A stretch of DNA of 64,000 bases from Salinigranum salinum. GTDB lineage: Archaea; Halobacteriota; Halobacteria; Halobacteriales; Haloferacaceae. The notes under the pieces were generated by a model, which saw nothing but the letters and a program-made list of their open reading frames with translations, was not told the DNA's origin and made no database searches. Both the position numbers and the translations under genes were made by a program. Location: assembly GCF_009176545.1 (NCBI RefSeq), contig NZ_VTOJ01000002.1, forward strand, positions 62,001 to 126,000, given 5' to 3'. Shown piece after piece: positions 45,404 through 55,250 of this stretch; position 1 is the stretch's first letter, and each line of letters begins with the position of its first letter.

Positions 45404-46435
45404 ATGAGCAACGACGCCTACTCCGAGGGCGACCTCCGAAAGACGGGGATGGCCCTGAAACACGACCGGGAGTGGGATTACGAACTCGACCGCATCGTCG
45501 ACGCGATCGAGGAACGCGACGCCGCCACCGTCGGGCTCCAGTTCCCCGAGGGGCTCAAGCGGCGGGCCCCGGCGGTCGCCGACGATCTCCGTGCGCTCAC
45601 GGACGACGTGACGTTCATGATCTCCGGCCAGCCGTGTTACGGCGCCTGCGACCTCGACACGTTCCTGATGCGGCGATCCGACGTGTTCGTCCACTTCGGC
45701 CACTCACCGATGAAGGAGTCGGACAAGATCATCTACGTCCCGCTGTTCTCGAACGTCGACCCGTTCCCCATCCTCGAGGACGCCGTCGACGAACTCCAGG
45801 GAGAAGAGGTCGGCCTCGTCACGACGGCCCAGCACATGAACCGCTTCGAGGAGATGGTCGACTGGCTCGAATCACGAGGGTACGACGTCCAGACCCGCCG
45901 CGGCGACGAACGGCTCACCCACGAGGGGCAGGTACTCGGCTGCAACTACGCCTCGGCCGACCTCCCGGCCGACCAGGTGCTCTACGTCGGAGGCGGGAAG
46001 TTCCATCCACTCGGACTGGCGATGGAACACCCCGAGAAGACGGTGATCATCGCCGACCCCGTCAACAACGTGGTCACCATCGCGGACACGGAGAAGTTCA
46101 TGAAACAGCGGTTCGGCGCGGTCCACCGCGCGATGGACGCTCAGACGTGGGGCGTCATCTTCTGCACCAAGATCGGGCAGGGGCGGTGGGAGCAGGCCGA
46201 GAAGATCCTCTCGGAGAACGACGACGCCTACCTCGTGACCATGGACGAGGTCACCCCGGACCGCCTCCGGAACTTCGACTTCGACGCCTTCGTCAACACG
46301 GGCTGTCCGCGCATCACGACCGACGACGGCCCCCGCTTCCACAAGCCGATGCTCACCCCCGGCGAGTACGAGATCGCCGTCGGCAACAAACCGCTCGAGG
46401 AGCTGTCGTTCGACACGTTCCACGGCACCTGGTAG
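45404..46435 (+). CDS. dph2: Diphthamide synthase Dph2 (2-(3-amino-3-carboxypropyl)histidine synthase)
   Basis: A 343-aa radical enzyme that starts diphthamide formation by transferring an aminocarboxypropyl group from SAM to a histidine of elongation factor 2. Three scattered cysteines for the 4Fe-4S cluster are present: SGQPCYGACDLD, WGVIFCTKIGQG and VNTGCPRITTDD. The first domain has VGLQFPEGLKRRAPAVADDL, and HFGHSPM is also typical. GAGGTTAAACG (45371-45381) is 28 nt before the ATG. A cysteine in VLGCNYASAD is an extra one. Confidence 0.93.
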   Translation: MSNDAYSEGDLRKTGMALKHDREWDYELDRIVDAIEERDAATVGLQFPEGLKRRAPAVADDLRALTDDVTFMISGQPCYGACDLDTFLMRRSDVFVHFGHSPMKESDKIIYVPLFSNVDPFPILEDAVDELQGEEVGLVTTAQHMNRFEEMVDWLESRGYDVQTRRGDERLTHEGQVLGCNYASADLPADQVLYVGGGKFHPLGLAMEHPEKTVIIADPVNNVVTIADTEKFMKQRFGAVHRAMDAQTWGVIFCTKIGQGRWEQAEKILSENDDAYLVTMDEVTPDRLRNFDFDAFVNTGCPRITTDDGPRFHKPMLTPGEYEIAVGNKPLEELSFDTFHGTW

Positions 46436-46494
46436 CGGCTTCCGTGCACGGGGTGGGGCCGACCGTTTTTCTCCGGGCGCCGCGGACCGTGCGT

Positions 46495-46875
46495 ATGTAC
46501 TGTGACCCCATCGGTACGATCTCGACACCGTTCGAGACGACCAGCGAGGCCCCGTCACAGGGGTTCCACACCGACGCCGAGGGCGTCGTCCGCGTCGGCG
46601 ACGAGTACGCGGACGGCCTCTCGGGGTTCGACGCACCCGCCGTCGTGGTCGTCTGGTGGGCCGACCGGGCCGACCGCTCAGTTCTCACGCTCGACCGCGA
46701 CCCCTCCCGCGGCGTCTTCACCTCGCGGTCACCCGCCCGTCCGAACCCCGTCTGCATCACCGAGTGTGAGGTGCTCGGCGTCGACACCGGCGAACTCCAG
46801 GTCCGTGGCGTCGACATGGCCGACGGTTCGCCGGTCGTGGATCTGAAGTCGTCGCTCCGCGACCGCCCCCGGTGA
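46495..46875 (+). CDS. TsaA/TrmO-like methyltransferase domain protein
   Basis: A 126-aa protein. It begins DPIGTISTPFETTSEAPSQG and contains VVWWADRADRSVLT, GVFTSRSPARPNPVCITECE and GVDMADGSPVVDLKSSL, the signature of the TsaA/TrmO beta-barrel family that N6-methylates t6A37 in tRNAs. It is shorter than bacterial TrmO, lacking the C-terminal extension. It follows dph2 by 59 nt with its own T-rich box (CCGTTTTTCTCC, about 46462-46473). Both modify translation components. Confidence 0.85.
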   Translation: MYCDPIGTISTPFETTSEAPSQGFHTDAEGVVRVGDEYADGLSGFDAPAVVVVWWADRADRSVLTLDRDPSRGVFTSRSPARPNPVCITECEVLGVDTGELQVRGVDMADGSPVVDLKSSLRDRPR

Positions 46876-46959
46876 GTCGACAGACCGGGGGTCGAACACC
46901 GCGAGGGGTGACCGGGGGCTGAACGCCGTCGCGCCCGGCTCGCAGTGGGACCGCTCCCG

Positions 46960-47433
46960 TCAGCGCACGCCGTCGTCGCCGTCGCTGTCTCCGTCGACCG
47001 CGCACTCGACGTAGTCGACGGCTTCGCCCGGCGTCTCGCACGGGTGGACGCCGGCGACGTCGTGGGTGTCGAGCCCGGCCACCGGCCGGTCGAAGACGGC
47101 CGCGTAGCCGATCTCGGACAGCGTGCCGCCGCCGCCATCGACCGCGACGACGGCGTCGCCGTTCATCACGACGAGGGCGTTGCGAGCGTGTCCCAGTCCA
47201 GTCGCGACGGCGGTCTCGACGAACGGGTTCGCGTCGTCGGGGTCATCGCCGGGGACGATCCCGACTGTGTGTCCGCCGGCCTCGCGAGCACCCTCACAGA
47301 CGGCTTCCATGACACCGCCGAGACCGCCGCAGACGACGGTGTGGCCGCGGTCAGCGAGACGCCCGCCGAGCTCGTGGGCGATCTCTCGTTCGGTGGCGCC
47401 GACGGCGCTGCCGCCGACGACGCTCACACGCAC
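46960..47433 (-). CDS. LOG-like Rossmann-fold protein (TIGR00725 type)
   Basis: A 157-aa SLOG-superfamily protein. MRVSVVGGSAVGATEREIAH opens the fold, VVCGGLGGVMEAVCEGAREA holds the GGxxGxM region, and VVAVDGGGGTLSEIGYA is the PGGxGT-E-like nucleotide/phosphate motif. Relatives are phosphoribohydrolases or nucleotide-binding proteins; the specific substrate is unknown. The start is GTG at 47433; GTG is also the third codon, so the true start may be two residues later. The end is acidic. Confidence 0.82.
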   Translation of the reverse strand: MRVSVVGGSAVGATEREIAHELGGRLADRGHTVVCGGLGGVMEAVCEGAREAGGHTVGIVPGDDPDDANPFVETAVATGLGHARNALVVMNGDAVVAVDGGGGTLSEIGYAAVFDRPVAGLDTHDVAGVHPCETPGEAVDYVECAVDGDSDGDDGVR

Positions 47434-47495
47434 GGGCTGTTCCTCCCCCCCAGTTTCGGTCCCATGTCCTCGACGTGGGGCGCCACGCCCGTAAG

Positions 47496-47600
47496 TCAGG
47501 CGGGTCGCGGCGTCACGTCGTCGGAGACGCCGACGCTCAACTCGCGGAGCGTCTCCGACATCTGACCGAAGTGGGCCGTCCGACGCTGCTCGGATGGCAT
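47496..47600 (-). CDS. Possible 34-aa leaderless small protein
   Basis: The ATG at 47598-47600 opens MPSEQRRTAHFGQMSETLRE and continues with 14 more residues to a TGA. CATTTAACGG on the minus strand (about 47624-47633) is centred 28 nt upstream, exactly where a leaderless promoter belongs. No family recognised. It lies 62 nt upstream of the LOG-like gene on the same strand and could share its transcript. Confidence 0.4.
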   Translation of the reverse strand: MPSEQRRTAHFGQMSETLRELSVGVSDDVTPRPA

Positions 47601-48295
47601 AGTATTCACCTTCCGTTCCTCTCCGTTAAATGTCTTCCTTGTGTACTCTCCATCTATCGTATATTATATCGACGACAGCTTTACCTGGGTGATCTCACGT
47701 CCGGGCTCCGCGTCCGACGGTCTCGTGTCCGCGCACGATCCGCGGGACGCCAGCCGAGGCGGGCGACTGGGGTACACGGGCGGAGGACGTCGGGCGTCGA
47801 AGGGTGCGGTCCGAAGAGTCCGGCAGTCCGGTTGCTCCCCGTCGGGGACCATGCACAGCAGTGAACGCGGCCGTGTCCGCCCCTCGTCGTCGAGTCCGAC
47901 CTCACACTCGATCAGCAAGCCACTGGTTTCGACGTGCCGTGCGGTGCCGGAGAGCGAGTCGCGAGCACCGAGCGTCGGATCGGACGTGACCACGGTGGGG
48001 AGACGCTGTCCCGCGAGACCTGCAGGCACGTGCCACGGGACGGTTCCGTCCGAACGGTGGGACGTCAGCCGAGTCGGCGAGGCGGTGACGAGCGTGTCCG
48101 GTCGGCGTGGTGAGTCGAACCGAGTTCGGATCGCCCTCCGAGCACCCCTGTCGGCCGTATCGACGGCGATTCCGACGACGGCCGTCGGTATCCCCGTCTT
48201 CTGTCACGCGGTGACAGTCGTGCCGAGGGGACGATCGATCGGCGTCGCTCGATCACACCGAAACGCCTTTTTGATGGGTCACCCTCGGTATTTCC
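47601..48295. other. Gene-poor stretch before tupA
   Basis: There are 695 nt without a gene I can support. The left end is A/T-rich (CGTATATTATATCGACGAC near 47657-47675, a TATA-like run). A minus-strand frame (47664-48029) has some haloarchaeal-looking codons (LLIECEVGLDDEGRTRPRS) but no family and no good start, so it may be a decayed gene. CGCCTTTTTGATGG near 48261-48274 is the tupA promoter. Confidence 0.4.
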
Positions 48296-49231
48296 ATGAC
48301 GATACAACGGAGGGACGTCCTCAAGGCGATCGGTGCCGGGGCAGTGGCGAGCGTGGCCGGCTGTACACAGAACGGCGGATCGGGCACACAACAGGAGAAC
48401 CAGGCCGGCGTCGCTGGCGAGACCCTGACGCTCACGACCACGACGAGTACGTACGACACGGGACTGCTCGACGAGATCCACCCGGACTTCGAGGAGCTGT
48501 ACGGGGTGAGTGTCGACGCGGTCGCGCAGGGAACGGGTGCGGCCCTGGAGTCGGCCCGCAACGGGGACTCGGACGTGGTGATGGTCCACGCCCGCGGTCT
48601 CGAGGACGAGTTCATGCGCAACGGCTACGGCATCAACCGTCGCGACCTCATGTTCAACGACTTCGTCATCGTGGGACCGGAGAGCGACCCGGCGGGCATC
48701 CAGGGCATGGGCTCGGCGACCGAGGCGCTCACCACCATCGCCGAGGCGGAGGCGACGTTCGTCTCTCGCGGGGACAACTCCGGCACCCACACCAAGGAGC
48801 TGAACCTCTGGGAGGCGGCGGGAACCGAACCGGGCGGCGACTGGTACCAGGAGACCGGCACCGGCATGGGCGAGGCGCTGAACGTCGCCAACCAGCAGGG
48901 CGCGTACACGCTCTCGGACCGCGGGACGTTCATCTCCCAGCGGTCGGAGATCGACCTCGTCATCCTGGTGCAGGGGCCCATCGGGGGCGGCCCGGAGATC
49001 CTCGCGAACCCCTACGGCATCATGGCGGTCAACCCCGGCGTGCACGACAACGCCAACTACGATCTCGCGATGGCCTACATCGGGTGGATCACCAGCCCCG
49101 GAGCTCAGGACGCCATCTCGAGCTATCAGGTCAACGGGGAACAGCTGTTCTTCCCCGAGGCGGTCTCGGAGAACCCCGACTTCCAGCAGTACGTACCGCA
49201 AGGCTGGAGTGGTGACTCCTCCGACGAGTGA
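48296..49231 (+). CDS. tupA: Tungstate ABC transporter substrate-binding lipoprotein TupA
   Basis: A 311-aa exported binding protein. The N-terminus has a twin-arginine signal ([20 protein letters not shown]) ending in a lipobox cysteine, so it is Tat-exported and lipid-anchored. The mature domain is of the TupA type: [53 protein letters not shown] and a terminal [20 protein letters not shown]. It binds tungstate (or molybdate) for import, needed for tungsto/molybdoenzymes. First gene of tupABC. Confidence 0.92.
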   Translation: MTIQRRDVLKAIGAGAVASVAGCTQNGGSGTQQENQAGVAGETLTLTTTTSTYDTGLLDEIHPDFEELYGVSVDAVAQGTGAALESARNGDSDVVMVHARGLEDEFMRNGYGINRRDLMFNDFVIVGPESDPAGIQGMGSATEALTTIAEAEATFVSRGDNSGTHTKELNLWEAAGTEPGGDWYQETGTGMGEALNVANQQGAYTLSDRGTFISQRSEIDLVILVQGPIGGGPEILANPYGIMAVNPGVHDNANYDLAMAYIGWITSPGAQDAISSYQVNGEQLFFPEAVSENPDFQQYVPQGWSGDSSDE

Positions 49232-49950
49232 GCGTGCCGCTCGAATCGGTCGTACCGCTGCCGGTCGTGGTCGACCTCCCGTTCAGAGAGGGGTACGTCT
49301 CGAGTATCGTCTACGTCTCGCTGTACGTGAGCGTCCTCGCCGTCACGCTGAGTACGCTGTTCAGCATCCCGGTCGCCATCGCGATGGGGTTTACAGAGTT
49401 CCCCGGCAAGCAGTTCGTGAAGTCGGTCATCAACACGGGGATGGGCTTTCCGAGCGTCGTCGTCGGCCTCCTAGTGCTGTTCACCGTCTCCAACCAGGGA
49501 CCGCTCGGGCCGCTGGATCTCATCTTCACCAAGGAGGCGATGATCATGTCGCAGTTCGTGCTCGCGACGCCGCCCATCACGGCGATCAGCCTCGCCGCGA
49601 TCACCGGGGTGAGTCAGAACGTCCGCGACGCCGCGCACGTCCTCGGCGGCACGCGCCTCGACGTGGCGCTCGTCGTGCTCAAGGAGGCACGCTACGGCAT
49701 CGCGACGGCGATCCTGGCCGGATTCGGCCGTGCGATCAGTGAGGTTGGCTCCGTCCTCATCGTCGGCGGGAACATCACGAGCGCCGACGGGATCTCGAAG
49801 ACGCGGACGCTGACGACTGCGATCCAGCTCGAGGCCCGGCAGGGCCAGTACGAGACCGCCATGGTGCTCGGGGCTGTCCTCGTGGCGCTCGTGTTGACGA
49901 TCAACGCCGTCGTCGTCCGGGTCGGCGACACGGGGGCGACGAACCGATGA
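49228..49950 (+). CDS. tupB: Tungstate ABC transporter permease TupB
   Basis: A 240-aa permease with about five or six membrane helices ([72 protein letters not shown]). The EAA loop that docks with the ATPase is [20 protein letters not shown]. It starts with GTG overlapping the tupA stop by 4 nt (GTGA), so translation is coupled. Family: the BPD permease type paired with TupA. Confidence 0.92.
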   Translation: MSVPLESVVPLPVVVDLPFREGYVSSIVYVSLYVSVLAVTLSTLFSIPVAIAMGFTEFPGKQFVKSVINTGMGFPSVVVGLLVLFTVSNQGPLGPLDLIFTKEAMIMSQFVLATPPITAISLAAITGVSQNVRDAAHVLGGTRLDVALVVLKEARYGIATAILAGFGRAISEVGSVLIVGGNITSADGISKTRTLTTAIQLEARQGQYETAMVLGAVLVALVLTINAVVVRVGDTGATNR

Positions 49951-50711
49951 TCCGGCTCTCGAACGTCTCCCACAGCTACGACGACGAACCGATACTCGGG
50001 GACGTCTCGCTCTCGGTCGAACCGGGCGAGGTCGTCGGAATCATCGGCCCGTCCGGCGTCGGAAAGACGACACTGCTGCGAATCCTCGCGCTGTTCCTCC
50101 GGCCGACGACGGGCACGGTCGAACTGGACGGACGGGACGTGTGGGCTGTTGACGAGAGCGAGCGACTGGCGCTTCGGCGTCGGATCGGGATGGTGTTCCA
50201 GGAGGCGAGCCTCTTCGACGCCACGGTCGCGCGAAACGTCGAGTACGGACTGCGGGTACGGCAGTCGTGGGGCGAACGGCTCAGCGAGCAGCTGTGGTCG
50301 ATCCTCGGGTCGAACGGGACGCCGGACGCGGTCGCGGAGGCGCTCGACGTCGTCGGCCTCGACGAGAAGGTCGGCCAGGAGGCACACTCGCTGTCGGGCG
50401 GCGAGGCCCAGCGGGTCTCGTTCGCCCGCGCGCTCGCGTACGAGCCGACGTTCCTCCTGCTCGACGAGCCGACGTCCGATCTCGATCCGCGGAACACGGG
50501 GCTGATCGAGGAGGCGATCTTCGAGGCGCGCGCCCGCGACATCGGCGTCGTCGTCGCGACCCACGACATGCACCAGGCCGAACGGATCGCCGACAGGGTC
50601 GGCGTCCTGCTCGGCGACGGGTTCAGCGAGATCGGGGCCACGGAGGCGATCTTCGAGCACCCAACGGACGAACGGACGCGAAAGTTCATCTCCGGGGAAC
50701 TGGTGTACTGA
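49947..50711 (+). CDS. tupC: Tungstate ABC transporter ATP-binding protein TupC
   Basis: A 254-aa ABC ATPase. Walker A is GPSGVGKTT (residues ~36-44), the Q-loop is VFQEASLFD, the signature is [15 protein letters not shown], Walker B is [12 protein letters not shown], and the switch histidine is in [20 protein letters not shown]. Its ATG overlaps the tupB stop by 4 nt (ATGA), completing a tightly coupled operon. Confidence 0.93.
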   Translation: MIRLSNVSHSYDDEPILGDVSLSVEPGEVVGIIGPSGVGKTTLLRILALFLRPTTGTVELDGRDVWAVDESERLALRRRIGMVFQEASLFDATVARNVEYGLRVRQSWGERLSEQLWSILGSNGTPDAVAEALDVVGLDEKVGQEAHSLSGGEAQRVSFARALAYEPTFLLLDEPTSDLDPRNTGLIEEAIFEARARDIGVVVATHDMHQAERIADRVGVLLGDGFSEIGATEAIFEHPTDERTRKFISGELVY

Positions 50712-50911
50712 GACGCGCCGGGGGCGCTCGTCGACGGGGAGTCGCGGTACGACGAGGACGCGACCCACCGGAGAACGGACGGAGAGGCCAGCGGACCGGT
50801 CGGAGCGGTGCTCTCGACGGACGGAGACTGAACGGTCGGCCACCGAACGCCGGCCCGGACAGAACGCGCCACGTCCGTCCGACTTATGTTGTCGGCCGTC
50901 GTGTCGCGTCC

Positions 50912-51133
50912 ATGGTTGACGAACATCTCATCCGCCGGATCGACTGGTTCCTGCTCGTGGTCGCGGGGTGGTTCCTGCTGTCGCTGGTCGTCGCGAGTTT
51001 CGCGCTGATGCTCTTCGACGTCGGTGTCGGCCTCGCGGCACTCGGGACCGTCGTCCTCGTGGCCGCGGTCGGCACCCTCTCGTACGCGCGAACGGCGGGT
51101 CACGACGCGGCGCTCCGGGTCGAGATCCGGTGA
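50912..51133 (+). CDS. 73-aa two-helix membrane protein
   Basis: Two hydrophobic stretches, about 13-35 (FLLVVAGWFLLSLVVASFAL) and 38-58, with an acidic N-terminus and a basic end (RTAGHDAALRVEIR). Family not recognised. CGACTTATG (50880-50888) is 28 nt before the ATG at 50912. It lies between tupC and the ModE-like regulator, all on the plus strand, but a role in tungstate transport is only positional inference. Confidence 0.6.
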   Translation: MVDEHLIRRIDWFLLVVAGWFLLSLVVASFALMLFDVGVGLAALGTVVLVAAVGTLSYARTAGHDAALRVEIR

Positions 51134-51401
51134 GCTTCGGTCCACGTCGACACTCTCGGGCTACTTCGGAGTTCGAACCGCACGATCGAAACACCGTCGT
51201 TCTCCCCTTCGATGGCTCCGTCGTACCGTCCCCTGCGGAACCGGTTCCGGTGAACGCGAACGCTCGCGAGCGGGAACGCACAAAACCGATCAGTCACGAG
51301 CGTCGCCGGGGTGAGATCTCGGCGCACCGCTCGGACGCGCCCGAGAGCCACCCGCCCCGTCCGTCGTGACAGCTATATCGGGTGCGGCCGAACCGGACGG
51401 T

Positions 51402-52097
51402 GTGGAGGGAATCCCGGACGCCGCAGTTCGCATCGAATCGGACGGCGTCGAGTTCGCGGCCCGCGACGTCGAGCTGTTGCGCGGCGTCGACGAGCACGGC
51501 TCGCTGAACGCGGCGTCGTCGGCGCTCGGCCGCTCTTTCGCGCACGCCCAGCGTCGCGTGGTCGAACTCGAGGAGGCGTTCGGCCCGCTCGTCGAACGAC
51601 GCCGTGGCGGCGCTGGCGGGGGGGGGAGCGAACTCACCGACAGGGCCCGAGACCTCCTCGCGCGCTTCGACCGACTCCAGGCCGAGTTCGCCGGCGTCGC
51701 CGACGCGACGCTCTCCGTGCTCGTCGGCGAGGTCCGGGCGCGCGAGGGGGAACTGGCGACGGTCGAGGTCGGACCGGGCCGCGTGCTCGCCCTCGTACCG
51801 AGGGATGTGGCCGTGGGTTCGACAGTCGAAGTGTCGGTCCGTGCCGACGCCGTCACGGTCGAACTCCCCGCGGAGTCGCCCGCACCGGACGCGACCAGCG
51901 CCCGGAACCGATTCGAGGGGCGGGTGACGGAGGTCGTCCGCGGCGAGGCGATCGGCCGCGTCGCCGTCGACGTCGGCACGGAGACACCGCTGTGGGCGCT
52001 CCTCACGACCGACAGCATGGACCGCATGTCCCTCGCCGAAGGGGACACCGTCGTGGCGTCGTTCAAGGCCACGGCGACCCGTGCGCTCGCACAGTGA
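51402..52097 (+). CDS. ModE-type regulator with TOBE domain
   Basis: A 231-aa regulator. The N-terminal winged helix (about 10-100) has FAARDVELLRGVDEHGSLNA, then ASSALGRSFAHAQRRVVELE, as in ModE/LysR-type readers. A C-terminal TOBE (molybdate/tungstate-binding) part follows: RNRFEGRVTEVVRGEAIGRV, and ATPLWALLTTDS-like and VVASFKATATRALA strands. The start is placed at GTG 51402 because the TATA-like CTATATC (51372-51378) lies 27 nt upstream; the longer frame from GTG 51366 would include this box. It probably senses tungstate/molybdate and controls tupABC about 700 nt upstream. Confidence 0.85.
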   Translation: MEGIPDAAVRIESDGVEFAARDVELLRGVDEHGSLNAASSALGRSFAHAQRRVVELEEAFGPLVERRRGGAGGGGSELTDRARDLLARFDRLQAEFAGVADATLSVLVGEVRAREGELATVEVGPGRVLALVPRDVAVGSTVEVSVRADAVTVELPAESPAPDATSARNRFEGRVTEVVRGEAIGRVAVDVGTETPLWALLTTDSMDRMSLAEGDTVVASFKATATRALAQ

Positions 52098-52217
52098 CGA
52101 CCGTTGCCGGAACCGAGCCCCGGCGTGAGACGTCGAGACGGACGCGTCGTCGTCGGGTTCGACCACGCCACCACCGCATCCACAACGCTTAGACGGGCAG
52201 GCGTCGAACGCCTCGGC

Positions 52218-53051
52218 ATGTCGACATCCGACTGGGGTGACTGGCTGCCACGGACGATCGAAGAGGCGACCCCCGACACCGTCGCCGTCTGGTATCTGGG
52301 CTGTAACGGCTTCTTCCTGAAAGGTTCCAACGGGACGACGCTCGCCATCGACCCGTACGTCGGTCTCGGCGATCCGCCACGGACGATCCGGATGGTCCCC
52401 GTCCCGTTCGACCCCGAGGACGTGACGGAGATGGACGCGATCCTGGCGACGCACGAGCACATCGACCACGTCCACGGCCCGTCCCAGGCACCGATCCTGG
52501 CGAACACCGGTGCGACGCTGTACGGCCCGGACGACGCGGTCGCGGTCGCCCGCGAGGAGGAGGCGTGGACCGACAACTGGGACGTAACCGACGACCAGTT
52601 CACGGTGGTCGAAGAGGGCGAGACGTTCGAGGTCGGCGAGTTCACCGTCCAGGTCGAACCGTCGTACGACCCCGACTCGACACACCCCGTCACGTACGTC
52701 GTCGAACACTCGGACGGGACGTTCTTCCACGGCGGGGACACCAAACCGGCCGAGGAGTTCACGGACGTCGGGGCGCGCTACGACATCGACCTCGGCGTCC
52801 TCGCGTTCGGCTCGGAGGGGATGATCCCGGACAAGGAAACCGGTGAAGGGGTCCACACGAAGTGGTACAGCAACGAGAACGAACTCGTTCGCGCCGCGAA
52901 CGACCTCCGGCTCACCCGGTGTCTCCCCTCGCACTGGGACATGTGGAAGGGGATGACCGCCGACCCGACGGTGCTTCACAACCACGCCGCCTCGTTCGAC
53001 TACCCGAACCAGCTGGAGATCGTCGAGATCGGCGACCGCGTCGACCTCTGA
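52218..53051 (+). CDS. Metallo-beta-lactamase-fold hydrolase (UlaG-like)
   Basis: A 277-aa hydrolase. The metal motif is ATHEHIDHVHGPSQ (HxHxDH), with further ligands in FFHGGDTKPAEEF and the final CLPSHWDMWKGM. The N-terminal VAVWYLGCNGFFLKGSNGTT resembles L-ascorbate-6-phosphate lactonase (UlaG) and UPF0173-type proteins. Substrate unknown; no sugar genes nearby. The ATG at 52218 is preferred over 52104 because ACGCTTAGACG (52184-52194) is 29 nt upstream. Confidence 0.87.
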   Translation: MSTSDWGDWLPRTIEEATPDTVAVWYLGCNGFFLKGSNGTTLAIDPYVGLGDPPRTIRMVPVPFDPEDVTEMDAILATHEHIDHVHGPSQAPILANTGATLYGPDDAVAVAREEEAWTDNWDVTDDQFTVVEEGETFEVGEFTVQVEPSYDPDSTHPVTYVVEHSDGTFFHGGDTKPAEEFTDVGARYDIDLGVLAFGSEGMIPDKETGEGVHTKWYSNENELVRAANDLRLTRCLPSHWDMWKGMTADPTVLHNHAASFDYPNQLEIVEIGDRVDL

Positions 53052-53276
53052 GGCGGACGGCCGGGCCGCCCGGGAGTTCGGGGACCCAAACCGACGGGCT
53101 CCGCGAGTCGGGCCGACGGCCGTGACCGACAATCGAGGCCAGCCGTGCACCGACCGATCGGCTAGCCTCGCCGGGCGGGGACATCTCCCCGAAACGGAGC
53201 TCTACACGGGTAGAGACTCTCAGAACTGATACCTCGTCCCTCCTATTTTATGTGGTGGCTCACGGAATGGCACGTC

Positions 53277-55187
53277 ATGAGTTCCGATCCCGACCTCGAT
53301 GCGTCCGTCTCGACCACGGAGGGGCCGGTCACGGTGACGAAGTCGTACGAAGCCGACGAGTTTCCCGTCCCGGCGATCAAGTTCGTGCTGGAATCGACCG
53401 CCACGGAGCCGTTGCGTATCCGACTGACGGACGCGATCCCCGAGACGTTCCCGATGGAGAACGTGGGCTTTCACCCCGACTTCGAGAAGGACAACTGGAC
53501 CGCGTTCAAGAACCACCGGGTCGAGTATGACAGGCTCCTCGACCCGGAGGAGACGACGACGACCGTCTACGGCGTCAGACTCGAAGGAGCGGATCCGACG
53601 ACGTTCCTGATCGAGCCGGAGCTGTCGTTCCCCGACGCCGACGGCGAGGGCGACGCCGCGAGCGCCGTCGACGACGTACTGGGTGAGGATTCGAACCAGA
53701 TCGTCCGCGACGTGCTCTCGGGCGACCGCGAGTCGCTGCCGGGGCTCGACGACGAGGATGCCGGCGGCGACGCGGGAGTCGACGCGGCGGTCGACCCCGT
53801 GGACGACGCCCCGACCGAGGACCTCGAACTCGACCTCGACGAGGAAGCCCTCGAAGACGAGACCGACGAGATCGACGACGAGGCCGACGAGACCGACGAG
53901 ATCGACGACGAGGCCGACGAAATCGAAGACGAGGCCGACGAAATCGAAGACGAGGAAGGCGAGGCCGACGCACCGGCGCCGCACGCGTTCGACGACGCGG
54001 GCGACTCGGCCACCGAACAGGTCGAGGACGTTGCCGTGAGCCCGGTCGACTCCGTCGACGACGAATCCGTCGACGACGAATCTGTCGACGACGCCCCGGC
54101 AGAGGGTGGTGCGGTCGCAGGGGGGGTCGAACTGGACCTCGACGAGGACGAGACGACAGCCGACGACGAAGCGGCCGACGACGAGGCGACGGACCTCGAC
54201 GCGGAGGCGGTCGAGACCGCAGCCGACGACGTGGGTGCGGATCCCGTGGCCGTCGACGGCAGCGTCGTCGGGGCGCTCGCGGACGAGATCCGCCACGGCG
54301 ACGTCGACGAGGAGGACGTCGCGGCGCTGCGCGAGGCGCTCGGTGCCGGCGGCGAGTCGTCCGAGGTGCCCCGGAGCGTCGACCTCCGGATCGGCCGCCT
54401 CCAGTCGAAGGTCGAAGACCTCGCGGCGTACGCCGACGGGCTCGAAGCGTTCCTCGACGAGGAGGGAACGGCCGAGGAACTCATCGAGGGCGTTCGGGCG
54501 GAGGTCCAGGCGACCGAGAGCGAGATCCACGCGCTCGCCGCCCGGATGGACGACGCGGACGACGACCGTGGACAGCTCCACGCGGACGTGACCGCACTCC
54601 GAGACGACGTCTCGGGCGTCGACGACAGGGTCGACGACGTGGCGGAGTCGGTCGACGACGCCACGGAGCGGCTGGCGGACGTCACCGACCGGCTCGACGA
54701 GATGGCTGGCCGGTTCGACGACGTCGACGAGCGACTGACCGCGCTCGACGACCGCCTCGACGACGTCGACGCCCGTGCGGCGAGTGCCGAGGAGACCGCG
54801 GCGGGGCTCGACGACGAGGTGGACGGCCTCCGCGAGGACGTCGCGGCCCTCGACGACGACATCGCGGAGACGCGTGCGGAACTCGACGACGAGATCACCG
54901 GCGTCAGGGAGGCTGCCGAGGACGACATCGCGGAGACGCGCGAGGAACTCGACGAGTCCGTGTCGGCGGTCCGCGACGACGTGGCCGCGATCGAGGACGA
55001 CCTCGACAGGCTGGACGAGACGGTCGAGGACTTCCGGGCGTTCCGTGACCGGCTCAGTAGTGCCCTCGGCACGATGGCCGGGGGCGCGGCGGCGGCCGGT
55101 GCTGGCGCCGACGGTGGCGCCGGCGGTGGAGCCGACGGCGACGAACACGAGGCGAGCGACGACGCCGACGACGCCGACGAATCGTAA
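53277..55187 (+). CDS. Long acidic coiled-coil protein of unknown function
   Basis: A 636-aa cytosolic protein in four parts. Residues ~1-120 form a compact beta-rich domain (TVTKSYEADEFPVPAIKFVL; IRLTDAIPETFPMENVGFHP; TVYGVRLEGADPTTFLIEP). Residues ~130-340 are an extremely Asp/Glu-rich low-complexity linker with near-tandem units such as DEIDDEADE and VDDESVDDE. From ~360 to 600 a regular coiled coil follows, with repeated DDVD/LDD heptads (AESVDDATERLADVTDRLDE). The end is Gly/Ala-rich and acidic. No membrane or ATPase motif. CTATTTTATG (53243-53252) places the start at ATG 53277. Possible scaffold, adhesion or chromosome-associated protein; unproven. Confidence 0.72.
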   Translation: MSSDPDLDASVSTTEGPVTVTKSYEADEFPVPAIKFVLESTATEPLRIRLTDAIPETFPMENVGFHPDFEKDNWTAFKNHRVEYDRLLDPEETTTTVYGVRLEGADPTTFLIEPELSFPDADGEGDAASAVDDVLGEDSNQIVRDVLSGDRESLPGLDDEDAGGDAGVDAAVDPVDDAPTEDLELDLDEEALEDETDEIDDEADETDEIDDEADEIEDEADEIEDEEGEADAPAPHAFDDAGDSATEQVEDVAVSPVDSVDDESVDDESVDDAPAEGGAVAGGVELDLDEDETTADDEAADDEATDLDAEAVETAADDVGADPVAVDGSVVGALADEIRHGDVDEEDVAALREALGAGGESSEVPRSVDLRIGRLQSKVEDLAAYADGLEAFLDEEGTAEELIEGVRAEVQATESEIHALAARMDDADDDRGQLHADVTALRDDVSGVDDRVDDVAESVDDATERLADVTDRLDEMAGRFDDVDERLTALDDRLDDVDARAASAEETAAGLDDEVDGLREDVAALDDDIAETRAELDDEITGVREAAEDDIAETREELDESVSAVRDDVAAIEDDLDRLDETVEDFRAFRDRLSSALGTMAGGAAAAGAGADGGAGGGADGDEHEASDDADDADES

Positions 55188-55250
55188 CCCCGCGGTCGCT
55201 CGCGCGGTCGAAGCGCAATCGGTTTAGTGCAGGTTCTCGTTCACCCGACA

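Noticed and set aside
47641..49215. Plus-strand frame running into tupA
   Set aside because: No family likeness. It overlaps tupA in a different frame and becomes Arg/Gly-rich.
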